From NCBI GenBank assembly GCA_014084085.1, contig NPFB01000007.1, positions 19,039-83,038 on the forward strand: 64,000 nt of DNA, read 5' to 3'. Within the stretch, counting starts at the first letter, position 1. Every line of letters begins with the position of its first letter. Origin of the DNA: Hondaea fermentalgiana (taxonomy: Eukaryota > Sar > Bigyra > Thraustochytrida > Thraustochytriidae). The notes below the pieces were generated by a model. The model had not been told where the DNA came from, searched no databases, and saw only the letters and a program-made list of their open reading frames with translations. A program made the translations under genes and the position numbers. This document shows, piece by piece, positions 38,574 through 47,813 of this stretch.

Positions 38574-41500
38574 ATGGGGGATGCGCGGTTCGTGACGGAC
38601 TACGCGAAGTCGTCGCGGTCAACGTGCCGCAAATGCAACGAAAAGATCGAAAAGGGCATCCTGCGGCTCGCCATGATGGTGCAGAGCACGGTCCGCGACG
38701 GCAAAGACCCGCATTGGCACCACTTTGACTGCTTTTTCGCCAAGCCGCGCGGCATTTCGAGTACCGCCATGCTTAAGGGTTTTGGCGGCCTACGCCCTGA
38801 CGACCAACACAGGGTCACTGAAGGCATCGAAGGAAAGACAGCATCAAAGGGCACCAAGCGCAAGAGCACTGCTGAGAACTCGCCAAAGAACAAAAAGGCC
38901 AAGGCAGCTTCTACGGAAAAATCCTCATCTGAAGCCGAAGCGGCAGCCCCGAATGCCCCTTTTGCTGCCCAGAGCAAAGCGTTTTGGACCATCAAAGACG
39001 AACTCGATGCCCATGCAAGTCTCGCAGAGCTCAAATCCATGCTCAAACGCAACCGCATCCATACCAAGGGCGGCGAGCGCAAGGATACGCTCGTGCCTCG
39101 TGTTGCCAAACTGATTCAGTTTGGTGTCCCGCCAAAGTGCTCGGCATGCGAATCGCCCTGGCGCTTGCGCTTCAACGAGGACTCAGGACTTTGGTACTGC
39201 GGCTTCCGTCTTGAATACTCGCGCTGCCCATACACGATTCCGCCGCAAGAGTTGGCCACCGAGCCCTTTTCACTGCCGAAACCCAAAAAGAAAAAGAAGA
39301 AGACCACGAAGAAAAAGCAGCCGCAGCAGAAGAAGAAGAGTGCGGCGGCCACCACAACGACAAAAGCAGTCAAGAACAAGGTGTCAACCAAAAAGGCTCC
39401 TGCACATGCTAACTCTGCCAGACAGAAGGCTTCAGAACCTACGACGGGCACCAGCACTCGCGTGACGAGGCGATTCACTCGTCTGACCAGGAGCGCTCTC
39501 CGAGCACTTGCCGAAAAGGATGACGAGGAGGAGGAAGAAAAGAAGCAAGAGCAAGAGGAGAACGATGGCGGAGACGAAAATGCCGATACTAATGTCAATG
39601 CGGCAGAGGACGACGAGAATGAAGATGCAGATGATATGGAAATTGATCAACAAGGACAAGAGGAAGAGGAAGAAGAGGAGGAAAAGGAAGTCGTGGGAAC
39701 GCCATTCGAGCAGAGCATTGCGCGTCTCGGTAAAGAGTTCGCCGAGCCCCGCAAGCCAGTGGGCAAGTCCGAGGGCGCGCCGGCGGAAGCGGCATCCACC
39801 GAGCCCGCCAAGATCTTCTCTGGCTACATCTTCTCCCATGCGCGACCGGCCAAGGAATTGGCCAAGAGCGAGCTTGGCGACGTCCGCAAGCTCATCGAAG
39901 ACAATGGCGGCACGTGGAGCGCGCGCGTCACGTCTCAGGTGCACTTTCTCATTGAAGATCCGAAAAAGTACTCTGCCAAGGCCTCCAAAGTCAAGACGGC
40001 GCTCAAACACGACGTCCACGTCGTGCGCGAGTCGTTCATCAAGCAGAGCATCAGCAACAAGACTCTTCTTGATTCAGGCAAGTTCCGACTTGACGCAAAG
40101 AGGCCGTCTGGAAATCACCCGGACCAGGACGACGATGAAATTGACGCCGAGGAAGAGGAAAAGGAAGTTGTGCCCGAGGGCGCACGAGTCGCCGTACACA
40201 AGAGCGCACGCAAGGCCCTCGGAGACGCCGCTCGCGTCCTCGATTTGGGCGGCGACAACGTCTACCACGCTGTGCTCTCCAAGGCCGACATTGAAAAGAA
40301 CCAAAACTCGTTTTACAAGATTCAAGTCGTCTCTTTACATCACGCATACCACGTGTCCTGCGAGTATGGCCGCACAGGGACGAATATTCGCAATAACAAG
40401 CTGACGCCGTGCAGATCTGGCGTCGAGGCCAAGAACGAATTCGAGCGCATCTTTCTCGACAAGACGGGCAACGAGTGGAAGAACCACCGTCACTTTGAGA
40501 AGCAGGCAGGCAAGTTCGAGTTCATTGAGACACGCCTTCTTGATGCCACCGAAGTCGCGCGCGCGCTGGCCGCCAAAAATCCAAGCGCGGCCAGCAAGCA
40601 CATTGCAGAGTGCAAACTGCACTCGCGCGTCGTCGATCTCGTCGAGCTCATCTTTGACAAAAAGCTCATGGAGTCCGCGATGATGGAAATGGAAATTGAT
40701 CTGCAAAAATTCCCCCTCGGAGCTCTCACTACGCAACACGTTGACAAGGGCTACAAGACCCTTTCTGAGATTGCTGACGTGCTTGGTGAGACGTCTCCAC
40801 GCGACGCGGCTCACCGGAAGCAGCAGCTGCTCGCGCTTTCGAACAAATTCTTTCATCTCATTCCGAGCCAGAGCATTTCATTGATCGACTCGGACGAGAT
40901 GGTGAAGAAGAAGGTCGAGCTTGTCGATGCCCTGCGCGATATGGAAGTTGCCGCGCGTTTTCTCAGCGATGAAGACGCCGCTGCGCGTTCGACAAGGTCC
41001 GAGGCTGAGGAGAAGTACGACAAGCTCAAGACGCGCCTTGACCCTCTCGAGGTTGACGGCGTGGACTGGAAGCGTCTTGATGAGTGGGTCCAAAACACGA
41101 GTCGTAGCAGCTTGGGGGGGTTTGGTGCCTCGAGAGGAGGACTCAAGCTCGTTGACGCGTACGCGGTGGATCGCGAGGGCGAGGAGGCTCGCTTTGGAAA
41201 GAGCTCTGGCCTTGACAACCACAAGTTGCTCTGGCACGGGAGCCGCACCACGAATTACTGTGGTATCCTTTCGCAGGGTCTGCGCATTGCACCTCCAGAG
41301 GCCCCGCGTTCTGGCTACCGTTTTGGCAAGGGCGTCTACTTTGCGGACCTCATCTCCAAGAGTGCAGCGTATTGCCGTACGGCGGGTTCCTCGGACATGC
41401 TCATTATGGCATGCGAGGTGGCTCTTGGCACAGAGTACGAGGCGTATCGCGACGAATACATGGAGAAACCGCGCCCGGGTACGAACTCGACGCATGCCAT

Positions 41501-41753
41501 GGGATCCAGAGTTCCGGATCCCAAGTGCGATCTCGTTACAGGTGATGGAATCACCATTCCTTCGGGCCCGCCCATCAACAGTGGAGTGCGTAGCTCTTGC
41601 AGCGCGAACGAGTTCATCGTCTATGACATCAGCCAGATCCGCATCCGCTACTTGCTGCGCTTGTCAACGGACAGCAGCAAGTCGGCACCCGCAAAGGGGC
41701 CCGTTGTGCTCCCAACTGGTGAGGATGTCACTCCGAAGCCTGCGCTCGTGTGA
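38574..41753 (+). CDS. PARP1: poly(ADP-ribose) polymerase, PARP1-like
   Basis: A 1059-residue nuclear enzyme that, by family, senses DNA breaks and builds ADP-ribose chains from NAD+. Modules in order: one PARP-type zinc finger (Cys18, Cys21, His50, Cys53), a PADR1/third zinc domain at about 135-235 (PPKCSAC..LWYCGF..RCPY), a long Lys-rich then Glu-rich linker at about 237-400, a BRCT domain at about 415-495, a WGR domain at about 560-660 (YHVSCEYGRTGT), the helical regulatory domain at about 690-810, and the ART catalytic domain. The H-Y-E triad is His888 (LLWHGSR), Tyr922 (GVYFAD) and Glu1013 (NEFIVYD), so polymerase activity is expected. It has a single PARP finger where animal PARP1 has two. 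The start ATG directly precedes the finger. Confidence 0.96.
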   Translation: MGDARFVTDYAKSSRSTCRKCNEKIEKGILRLAMMVQSTVRDGKDPHWHHFDCFFAKPRGISSTAMLKGFGGLRPDDQHRVTEGIEGKTASKGTKRKSTAENSPKNKKAKAASTEKSSSEAEAAAPNAPFAAQSKAFWTIKDELDAHASLAELKSMLKRNRIHTKGGERKDTLVPRVAKLIQFGVPPKCSACESPWRLRFNEDSGLWYCGFRLEYSRCPYTIPPQELATEPFSLPKPKKKKKKTTKKKQPQQKKKSAAATTTTKAVKNKVSTKKAPAHANSARQKASEPTTGTSTRVTRRFTRLTRSALRALAEKDDEEEEEKKQEQEENDGGDENADTNVNAAEDDENEDADDMEIDQQGQEEEEEEEEKEVVGTPFEQSIARLGKEFAEPRKPVGKSEGAPAEAASTEPAKIFSGYIFSHARPAKELAKSELGDVRKLIEDNGGTWSARVTSQVHFLIEDPKKYSAKASKVKTALKHDVHVVRESFIKQSISNKTLLDSGKFRLDAKRPSGNHPDQDDDEIDAEEEEKEVVPEGARVAVHKSARKALGDAARVLDLGGDNVYHAVLSKADIEKNQNSFYKIQVVSLHHAYHVSCEYGRTGTNIRNNKLTPCRSGVEAKNEFERIFLDKTGNEWKNHRHFEKQAGKFEFIETRLLDATEVARALAAKNPSAASKHIAECKLHSRVVDLVELIFDKKLMESAMMEMEIDLQKFPLGALTTQHVDKGYKTLSEIADVLGETSPRDAAHRKQQLLALSNKFFHLIPSQSISLIDSDEMVKKKVELVDALRDMEVAARFLSDEDAAARSTRSEAEEKYDKLKTRLDPLEVDGVDWKRLDEWVQNTSRSSLGGFGASRGGLKLVDAYAVDREGEEARFGKSSGLDNHKLLWHGSRTTNYCGILSQGLRIAPPEAPRSGYRFGKGVYFADLISKSAAYCRTAGSSDMLIMACEVALGTEYEAYRDEYMEKPRPGTNSTHAMGSRVPDPKCDLVTGDGITIPSGPPINSGVRSSCSANEFIVYDISQIRIRYLLRLSTDSSKSAPAKGPVVLPTGEDVTPKPALV

Positions 41754-42448
41754 GCCCGTCCCCCTACGCGTGAAAAATGTAAAAGAGACAACGATTTATG
41801 ATGTGATATCAAGCTATGGCCATTATTATTCTCCAGCGCTGCGCGTGGTCGTGAGAACACAGACATTCTTGCTCGGCCTACCAGACAAGCCGGGGCTAGG
41901 GCCTCCGACTCGGTCAGACGCTGGCCATGGCCAAACGAACTTTCCTTGCTCTCTGGGAACTGGTTTGCGCACGTCACTAGTGGAAGAACGGATCACCATG
42001 ACTGCAATGCACCGTCCCGGCCATCCGTTTGGGAACTCGTACTACAGTGTCCAGCATCGGTCGACGTTGCTGCAACGAGCCGTAGGATCTCTGCCTACCC
42101 CATGTGGCTGGAACGAAGGGGTTCCTTCTGCCTAAGCAAGGGATGCGCAAATTGCGGAGCACACTTTGCGCTTCGCCTCTTACGGACGAGATTGGAATAA
42201 AAGCTGCAGCTGCCTGCTTGCTTGCTGGCTTTTCCACGAGCGAGCGACGCGCAAACCCGTATCTGCAAGCAAGCAAGCAAGCAAGCTGACAAACAAGCAA
42301 GCGAAGAAGCGGAGCAGCAGCAGCAGCAGCAGCAGCAGTGGCGGTAAGTCCGCCGCCGTCGGCCTCAGCGGACCCAGCAGGAGCGAAGAGGAGCAGCCAA
42401 GAAGCCGGGAGCACACGCTCGTTCAATCAGGTATCAACGCACCATACC
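41754..42448. other. intergenic region and repeat-rich leader
   Basis: About 700 bases after PARP. It contains (AAGC)n at 42265-42286 and (CAG)n at 42313-42339. A consensus GTAAGT donor at 42344 and a CAG acceptor ending at 42430 suggest an 87-base intron in the 5' leader of the next gene. No other gene seen. Confidence 0.5.
42265..42339. repeat. (AAGC)n and (CAG)n leader repeats
   Basis: About six AAGC units at 42265-42286 and nine CAG units at 42313-42339, just before the putative leader intron. Confidence 0.85.
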
Positions 42449-43096
42449 ATGTGGCAAGCCGTCTGGGCCGTGGAGAAGATGCCCGCGCTGCCCGTGCGCA
42501 GCGCGCTCTACTTGCGCACGGAACGCAAGCGCGCAGAGTACGGAGAGAAAGGCGAGAACTCCGTGTACGCTGACGCGCACAGAATCCGGCTACGTGTGAG
42601 TGAGGAGCTCATGGACGAAGTAGACCACGAAGTTGTTCACACCGAGTTCGTGCGCGCCCTCTTTTCAAGTTGGGTCTTTGCGCCCGAGCGTATGCTCCTC
42701 GGACTTGTACGAAGAATCACCTCTTATGATATTCCCGATGCTACGGTCAAAGACATTCGTGCTTGCGACTTTGACGACTACCCTGCAGACAAGGAAACCT
42801 ACGATTTTGACCATGATGGTGTGGCCATGTTCAGGCTGATGGAGCGCAACGATAGCCCCAAAGAGTGTGAGTCGCTCTTTTCGTGGAACCCCAAGTCTCT
42901 GGGACTCACTTGGTTTGCCACAGCCCGTCGCCCAGATGGGTACGACCTGTACTTTGGCAGCGGTATCGAAGTCACTGATGCTTTCTACTTCAACCTCGCA
43001 AAGCAGTTCCATATTTGTTATGCCCGGCTGCTTCTCGCGGGGGCCGCGGCACAGATTCAGCATGACCATCCCGCGATCACCATTTTGGACGACTAG
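42449..43096 (+). CDS. hypothetical protein
   Basis: A 215-residue protein starting MWQAVWAVEKMPALP. Unrecognised; I see no catalytic signature. It has a balanced globular composition, with segments such as FVRALFSSWVFAPERMLLGLVRR, FRLMERNDSPKECESLFSWNP and LTWFATARRPDGYDLYFGSGIEVTD. The last resembles the beta strands of a small ligand-binding or lipid-binding fold, but this is speculation. No signal peptide and no clear membrane helix. The frame upstream of 42449 is open but lacks an ATG and runs through the likely leader intron, so I chose this start. It lies between PARP and NTH1 on the same strand. Confidence 0.65.
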   Translation: MWQAVWAVEKMPALPVRSALYLRTERKRAEYGEKGENSVYADAHRIRLRVSEELMDEVDHEVVHTEFVRALFSSWVFAPERMLLGLVRRITSYDIPDATVKDIRACDFDDYPADKETYDFDHDGVAMFRLMERNDSPKECESLFSWNPKSLGLTWFATARRPDGYDLYFGSGIEVTDAFYFNLAKQFHICYARLLLAGAAAQIQHDHPAITILDD

Positions 43097-43764
43097 AATA
43101 ATAGATTAACGTAGTTGAAACTTTGCAAATAAAGAAATGGATTAGGCCTTCTTCAACCCATGGGACGATACGAATGTTCAAGTCTGCTGCTTGCTTGATT
43201 GATTGATTGCTTGTACGAAAACACAGTAAAGATATGCAGCATGTAGCAATTATCCTTCGTTATTGTCAATCTTCGTGTTGAGATGATGATGAACGCTGGG
43301 CAGAGAAATACAAAGTAGGCCTAGCTTGACCTAGAGATTCTCTGCTCGTAGAGATCCTCTGGTCCCTGATCCAGGGAACTTTCTAGTCGCATGTACAGGG
43401 CGCGAATGCTGGCGCTCATCCTGCAGCGTCGTGCGGCTGTAGTCAGACATCGTCGGGCTTTACGCTCCAGTGACAAAGCGCACATAGCAATTCAGGCATG
43501 CCAAAGGGGTCTAGCGACGCCATGTCGAGAGAAAAGAAGACTTCAACGATCGTTCGGTCCGGCTCATGCAAGCATGGTCCGCGCATTTTGAGATTGACGA
43601 CACACGTTGGACATGCACCACGGCAAGTGCCACCAAATGAGTGCCTTCGAGTGAGAGTGCCATAGCGAAGAAAGAAAAGAGAAAGAAAGCGCGGGATCGT
43701 CGTTTGGTTGTGAGATCAACTGTCTGTGACTCGTTGTCAAGCACACCAAAAAGTCAACATTCTC
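43097..43764. other. intergenic region before NTH1
   Basis: AT-richer first part and a GC-richer end. A TTGATTGATTG run lies near 43195-43210. No gene supported. Confidence 0.5.
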
Positions 43765-45048
43765 ATGCTTGGAGGCGCGCGGCGCGCGGCCCGGTCGGCG
43801 ACCTCGGCGGCCAGGCTTAGCGGCGCCGGCGTCGGAGGCACCGGCAGCTGCGGAAGCACCGGCAGCGGGCGCCGCGGCGTTCTCGAGTTGTTTGGACGCG
43901 GCGAGAACGACAGCATGGCAGTCACGCGCGCCAAACGCAAAGCAAGTGCGGCCAACCTTTGCGTGAGCGCTGGGAGCCCAAGAAGCGCTAGCGTGGCGAG
44001 CAGCGAGGCCGTGAGCGGAACGCAGGACGCGGCAGCGACTCGCGATCCGCCAGACGAAGAAGAAAGGGTCTATGATCCGGCAACGCCCTCCGGGGGCGCG
44101 CGAACGCGGCGAAAGCATCAAAAACCTCTTGCGGCTGCCAATGTGGCTCCATCCGTGGAGGTGGCCGAAGACGTGCTTCGCAAGCATGCCATTCCCGACC
44201 CTCATGCCATCGAGAGGCAGCAGGCTCTTCTTTTGCGGCGCGAGAGACTCTTCAAGTCGAAAATGGCCGAAATCATTAGTAAATTCAATGGACCCCCCGC
44301 CACTTGGGAAAAGGAACTCGAGCTCATCAAGGAGATTCGTGCGGGGAGAACCGCTCCTGTCGATGCCATGGGGGCAGAGGCTTGCGCTATTGACGATGAA
44401 GAAAAGGCATTTCACACACTTATAGCCCTCATGCTCTCGAGCCAAACGAGAGACCAGTCCGTTTTTGCCGCAATGCAAAAGCTAAAGGAGCATGGTCTCA
44501 CCGTTGATAACGTAGCAAACACGGACCAAGCCACCTTGACAAAACTCATTCGGAATGTTGGCTTTCGTAATCAAAAGGCGACCTTTATCAAGCTTGCTGC
44601 GGAGAAGCTTCGCGACGAGTACGACGGCAAGGTCCCTCGCAAAGTGGATGAAATAATGTCCTTCAAAGGCGTCGGCCCCAAGATGGCCTACCTCGTCCTG
44701 AACATCGCATTCAATGACACTACACAGGGCATTGGTGTTGACACGCACATGCACCGCATCTTCAACGTTCTAGGTTGGGCAGAATCGCGATCTCCAGAGG
44801 AGACGAGAATACAGCTGGAGCACTGGCTCCCTAAAGAGCATTGGGCCACGATCAACTTGCTCGTCGTAGGTCTTGGACAAATGGTTCAACAGCCCAAACG
44901 CAGCCAAACTTTTGAGCATCTCAGTACGATGAGTGCCGAGCGCCAAGAAGAGGCGCTTACGTTTCTCCGGCGAATCGGGCTGAAAGACAAAAGCTCGCGC
45001 TCGGTCAAGTCTGAAGAAAAGTCATCGCAGGATAAGGAGTCAATGTAG
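43765..45048 (+). CDS. NTH1: endonuclease III-like DNA glycosylase/AP lyase, no Fe-S cluster
   Basis: A 427-residue base-excision-repair enzyme that, by family, removes oxidised pyrimidines and nicks the AP site. The catalytic domain spans about 210-405. It includes LIALMLSSQTRDQ, the helix-hairpin-helix FKGVGPKMAYLV with the catalytic Lys306, and GVDTHMHRIFN with the catalytic Asp326. The usual C-terminal four-cysteine Fe-S loop is absent: after LLVVGLGQMVQQ the sequence has no Cys, as in yeast Ntg1. The N terminus from 43765 is rich in Arg, Ala and Ser and could target mitochondria. A second in-frame ATG at 43915 (MAVTRAKRKASAAN) opens with a basic nuclear-type motif, so two isoforms are possible. 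The frame upstream of 43765 has no ATG. It converges on EndoV. Confidence 0.93.
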   Translation: MLGGARRAARSATSAARLSGAGVGGTGSCGSTGSGRRGVLELFGRGENDSMAVTRAKRKASAANLCVSAGSPRSASVASSEAVSGTQDAAATRDPPDEEERVYDPATPSGGARTRRKHQKPLAAANVAPSVEVAEDVLRKHAIPDPHAIERQQALLLRRERLFKSKMAEIISKFNGPPATWEKELELIKEIRAGRTAPVDAMGAEACAIDDEEKAFHTLIALMLSSQTRDQSVFAAMQKLKEHGLTVDNVANTDQATLTKLIRNVGFRNQKATFIKLAAEKLRDEYDGKVPRKVDEIMSFKGVGPKMAYLVLNIAFNDTTQGIGVDTHMHRIFNVLGWAESRSPEETRIQLEHWLPKEHWATINLLVVGLGQMVQQPKRSQTFEHLSTMSAERQEEALTFLRRIGLKDKSSRSVKSEEKSSQDKESM

Positions 45049-45222
45049 AGAGAGGGTGCTCCTGAACAAAAAACATAAAATCCAATGTTTGTCATGGTCA
45101 CGTTCAATCTTTTTTCGTTTTTGAGGACAGCAGAGGGAGAGAGGATTCGTAATTTTCTTTTGGGGGGGGGAGGAGAGGAAGAAGTGCTGCAAAGACCCCG
45201 AGGGAGCCTGAGGGAGGTTGTT
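45049..45222. other. short convergent 3' region (NTH1/EndoV)
   Basis: 174 bases between the stop codons of two convergent DNA-repair genes, with a G-rich run near 45163-45180. Confidence 0.6.
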
Positions 45223-46140
45223 TTAGGGCATTTGCACGTCGTGGTTGCGGAGCCATTCGCGACTTCGAAGATCTGCCTGGCGCACAGGTTCGGGAATGCG
45301 ATAGGCGGAACAGCGCCGGACAACTTCAAGTGCAGTCTCGAGGCTGACCCTGTGGCCCTGTGAAACAAAGATGGGCTTCGATAAGGAAGCCAGCGGCAGG
45401 ACAGCGCAGCCCCAGCAACGTTTCGAGGCGCCCACTAAACGCGTCGCAGTAAAACCCGAAGCGGCACGAGGCGTCGCTGCCAGCTGCGCCGCCATGACAT
45501 CCTTTGTGATTCCGTCAACATGCAAAAATGTCTTGGCGACCCCAACGGTGCGCACGTCGAGTTCCACGCCTAAGTGACTTGCGAGCCCAAAGCCTTCGGG
45601 ATGCATGATTCCATTTCCATCGACCAATACGACTTCCGGCAAGCGCAAATTTTGCTCATCTGGCCGTTTTTCCGCAATGCGGGCCTCAAGACGCTGCCAA
45701 AGTGCCTTGAGGAACTTGACCTCGCGAAATGCCAGAAACCCTGCCACGTACGGCTCGTCCATTGTCACCAAGGCAAAGTCTTCGTACACCACTTTGAGCT
45801 CTTGCGCTGGAGAGTCGCTATTCGAGGAATGAAGAACCACGAGACTTGCGCAAGCCTGGTCAGTACCCTTGACAAAACTCACGTCCACGCCACCAAAGTA
45901 TGTCCACGACGCCATGGCATCTCCGTCGTTGTTGTCGTCCTTGAGAGAAAGTCGTGCTCGCAGGGCCTGCTGCTCGTACCGCCAGCCATCGAGCTTGGCA
46001 GCCAGCTCCGCGTCTTCCCCGCCGCTCTTTGTTGCTTCATGCGTTTGATCGTTAGTCGCAACTTCGGCGCCCTCGTGCCCGTCGGCGCTTGCGGTGGCTG
46101 TCGCCATGGCGCTCGTCGTGTTGGAGCCCGCCATCGACAT
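45223..46140 (-). CDS. ENDOV: endonuclease V
   Basis: A 305-residue nuclease that, by family, cleaves DNA or RNA next to inosine. The metal-site residues are visible: Asp86 in FGGVDVSF, Glu140 in VAGFLAFRE and Asp174 in VLVDGNGIMHPEGFGLASHLGV. GVAKTFL at 200-206 and PIFVSQGHRVSLETA follow. The first ~50 residues are a Ser/Thr/Glu-rich extension absent from bacterial EndoV. The ATG at 46140 (MSMAGSN) is the first in frame; another at 46107 is possible. The start lies only 11 bases past the stop of the upstream sulfotransferase on the same strand, so its leader overlaps that coding sequence. Confidence 0.93.
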   Translation of the reverse strand: MSMAGSNTTSAMATATASADGHEGAEVATNDQTHEATKSGGEDAELAAKLDGWRYEQQALRARLSLKDDNNDGDAMASWTYFGGVDVSFVKGTDQACASLVVLHSSNSDSPAQELKVVYEDFALVTMDEPYVAGFLAFREVKFLKALWQRLEARIAEKRPDEQNLRLPEVVLVDGNGIMHPEGFGLASHLGVELDVRTVGVAKTFLHVDGITKDVMAAQLAATPRAASGFTATRLVGASKRCWGCAVLPLASLSKPIFVSQGHRVSLETALEVVRRCSAYRIPEPVRQADLRSREWLRNHDVQMP

Positions 46141-46151
46141 TCTTTCTGCGA

Positions 46152-47813
46152 TCAGGTGCTGCAAAAGGCTTCGTCTTCAGCCGCGAGGGGCGCGAAGTCA
46201 AGCGGCGGAAGATGGCGCGCGTACCTGCGCCAGCGACCGGTCGACTTGCTGTACAGTGCTTGCGAGACTTGCGCGCGGCTGAGGGTTTGCGGGGTACGCG
46301 TCGAGGTTTCGTGTCGCAGAACGTCCTCGTTCCACTCCAGTTCGAGGTACGTGAGCACATTGCCGAGGACCCGACGCGGATCGCGCACGAGGTCTTCGTA
46401 CGAGACGTCGAGCCAGTGGTGGCCCAGCGAGGACCAGAGATCCATCGTGTGAGCAAATCTTTCGATGCGCTGCGCACACCAATCCTCATGCAGGGCATGG
46501 TAACCGTAAATGCCATGAAAGGACGCCATAAACTGTGAAACGAGGACATCCCTTGGGTCACGGCGCATGACGAGAATTTTCACGTCCGGGTAATATGCGT
46601 GCATCATAGGAATGTGTCGCCAATTCAGAGGCAGCTTGTCCGTGAGGTAGCGCGGCATCCGCGTCGATCGCGCAGCGTCTTCCCCCGCTTGGTCAAAATA
46701 AAGTTCCGAAATGGCCTCCAGGTACAAGGCCGGAGATGAAGCATCTTCGATCGTGGAATTGACATCCAGCACGCACGATGACATGTTGAGCTCAAAGCCA
46801 TCAGAACATTCTGCTTTGGGCGCCGCCAAAGTGTCAAACAACATTGTTTCGCCGAGACCATGGATTTCTGGATGCATGCTCAGCATCTGCTCAAGGAGGG
46901 TGCTGCCGCTGCGCTCGAGGCCAACAATAAAGAGAGGTTTGCCAAGGGGGCGAGGCGGAAGAAGTGGCGATGCCATACGAGGTTGACCACTGAATCCAAG
47001 ACGACGCATGGTGTTGGTGGCTCCACGGAGATATGCGCGAGCGAGCAAGTCTCGCCGCGCCGCTTCATCACGTTCCTTGGCTTGTTCGCGTCGGATTGTA
47101 TTGGCACGACTTGCATGCGACCATGCCAAGTCGTAACTGGAAAGGCGATTCGACAGTCCTGAGAGCAAGTATTCAACGTCCGAGACGTGCTCAGCGTCTG
47201 GGGCATCGACCTCGATCTCCCCGCGTTGACGAACCCACGCAGACAGTCGCTCGTAGATGGTCTCAGTCGTCTCGAGCTCTGCAATCGCTGCTGCTTCGGC
47301 CCAGCGAAGGATGATACGCGCCGAAAGCCTAACTTGACTCGTATCTTTTGCAACGACGTTCGCTTTGACGCGCGAGTTCAAGATTTGGAAAATGCGTTCG
47401 TATGCGGCGCATGCAGCTAGAGACTGCGTGTACTCCTCGAGGAAATGCGTTGGGTCTAGCATGTACGCAATCTTGAAAGCTTCCATGGCTTGCGTTGGTT
47501 TTCCCTCGCGGTCTGTGAGCCCGTACAGAGAACGGGCCCTGCCCAGCGTCGCCCAGGCTTTGGCGTTCTCCGTCGCCGCATTTGCACATCGCTCCGCCAG
47601 CCTTAGTTCATCTTTGGAGATGCCGTCGTGCAACTCATGTACCTCGAGGCGCAACTCTAACGCCGCGCACAACGCCGCAGCAGGTGGGTCCGGGCCAAGG
47701 TCCTGACTTGATACTTTGTTGGCAACCGTCGCGCCTGCTGCGAACATCGCAAACACCGCCACCAGAGCTGCCACAACGCTTGTTGTTTGCGCTGCGCGCC
47801 TGGGAAATGTCAT
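46152..47813 (-). CDS. Golgi-type sulfotransferase with N-terminal anchor and helical repeats
   Basis: A 553-residue protein with a hydrophobic segment at about 11-33 that looks like a type II signal anchor, then an Ala/Glu-rich, TPR-like helical region (about 40-280), then a sulfotransferase domain. The 5'-phosphosulfate loop reads VGLERSGSTLLEQML at about 295-309 with HPEIHGLGE after it. The 3'-phosphate block is VMRRDPRDVLVSQF at about 411-424. These features match the TPR-sulfotransferase/TPST-like group that uses PAPS. Whether it sulfates protein tyrosines or glycans cannot be decided from sequence. The start ATG immediately precedes the anchor. It is followed by EndoV after 11 bases. 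Confidence 0.88.
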   Translation of the reverse strand: MTFPRRAAQTTSVVAALVAVFAMFAAGATVANKVSSQDLGPDPPAAALCAALELRLEVHELHDGISKDELRLAERCANAATENAKAWATLGRARSLYGLTDREGKPTQAMEAFKIAYMLDPTHFLEEYTQSLAACAAYERIFQILNSRVKANVVAKDTSQVRLSARIILRWAEAAAIAELETTETIYERLSAWVRQRGEIEVDAPDAEHVSDVEYLLSGLSNRLSSYDLAWSHASRANTIRREQAKERDEAARRDLLARAYLRGATNTMRRLGFSGQPRMASPLLPPRPLGKPLFIVGLERSGSTLLEQMLSMHPEIHGLGETMLFDTLAAPKAECSDGFELNMSSCVLDVNSTIEDASSPALYLEAISELYFDQAGEDAARSTRMPRYLTDKLPLNWRHIPMMHAYYPDVKILVMRRDPRDVLVSQFMASFHGIYGYHALHEDWCAQRIERFAHTMDLWSSLGHHWLDVSYEDLVRDPRRVLGNVLTYLELEWNEDVLRHETSTRTPQTLSRAQVSQALYSKSTGRWRRYARHLPPLDFAPLAAEDEAFCST

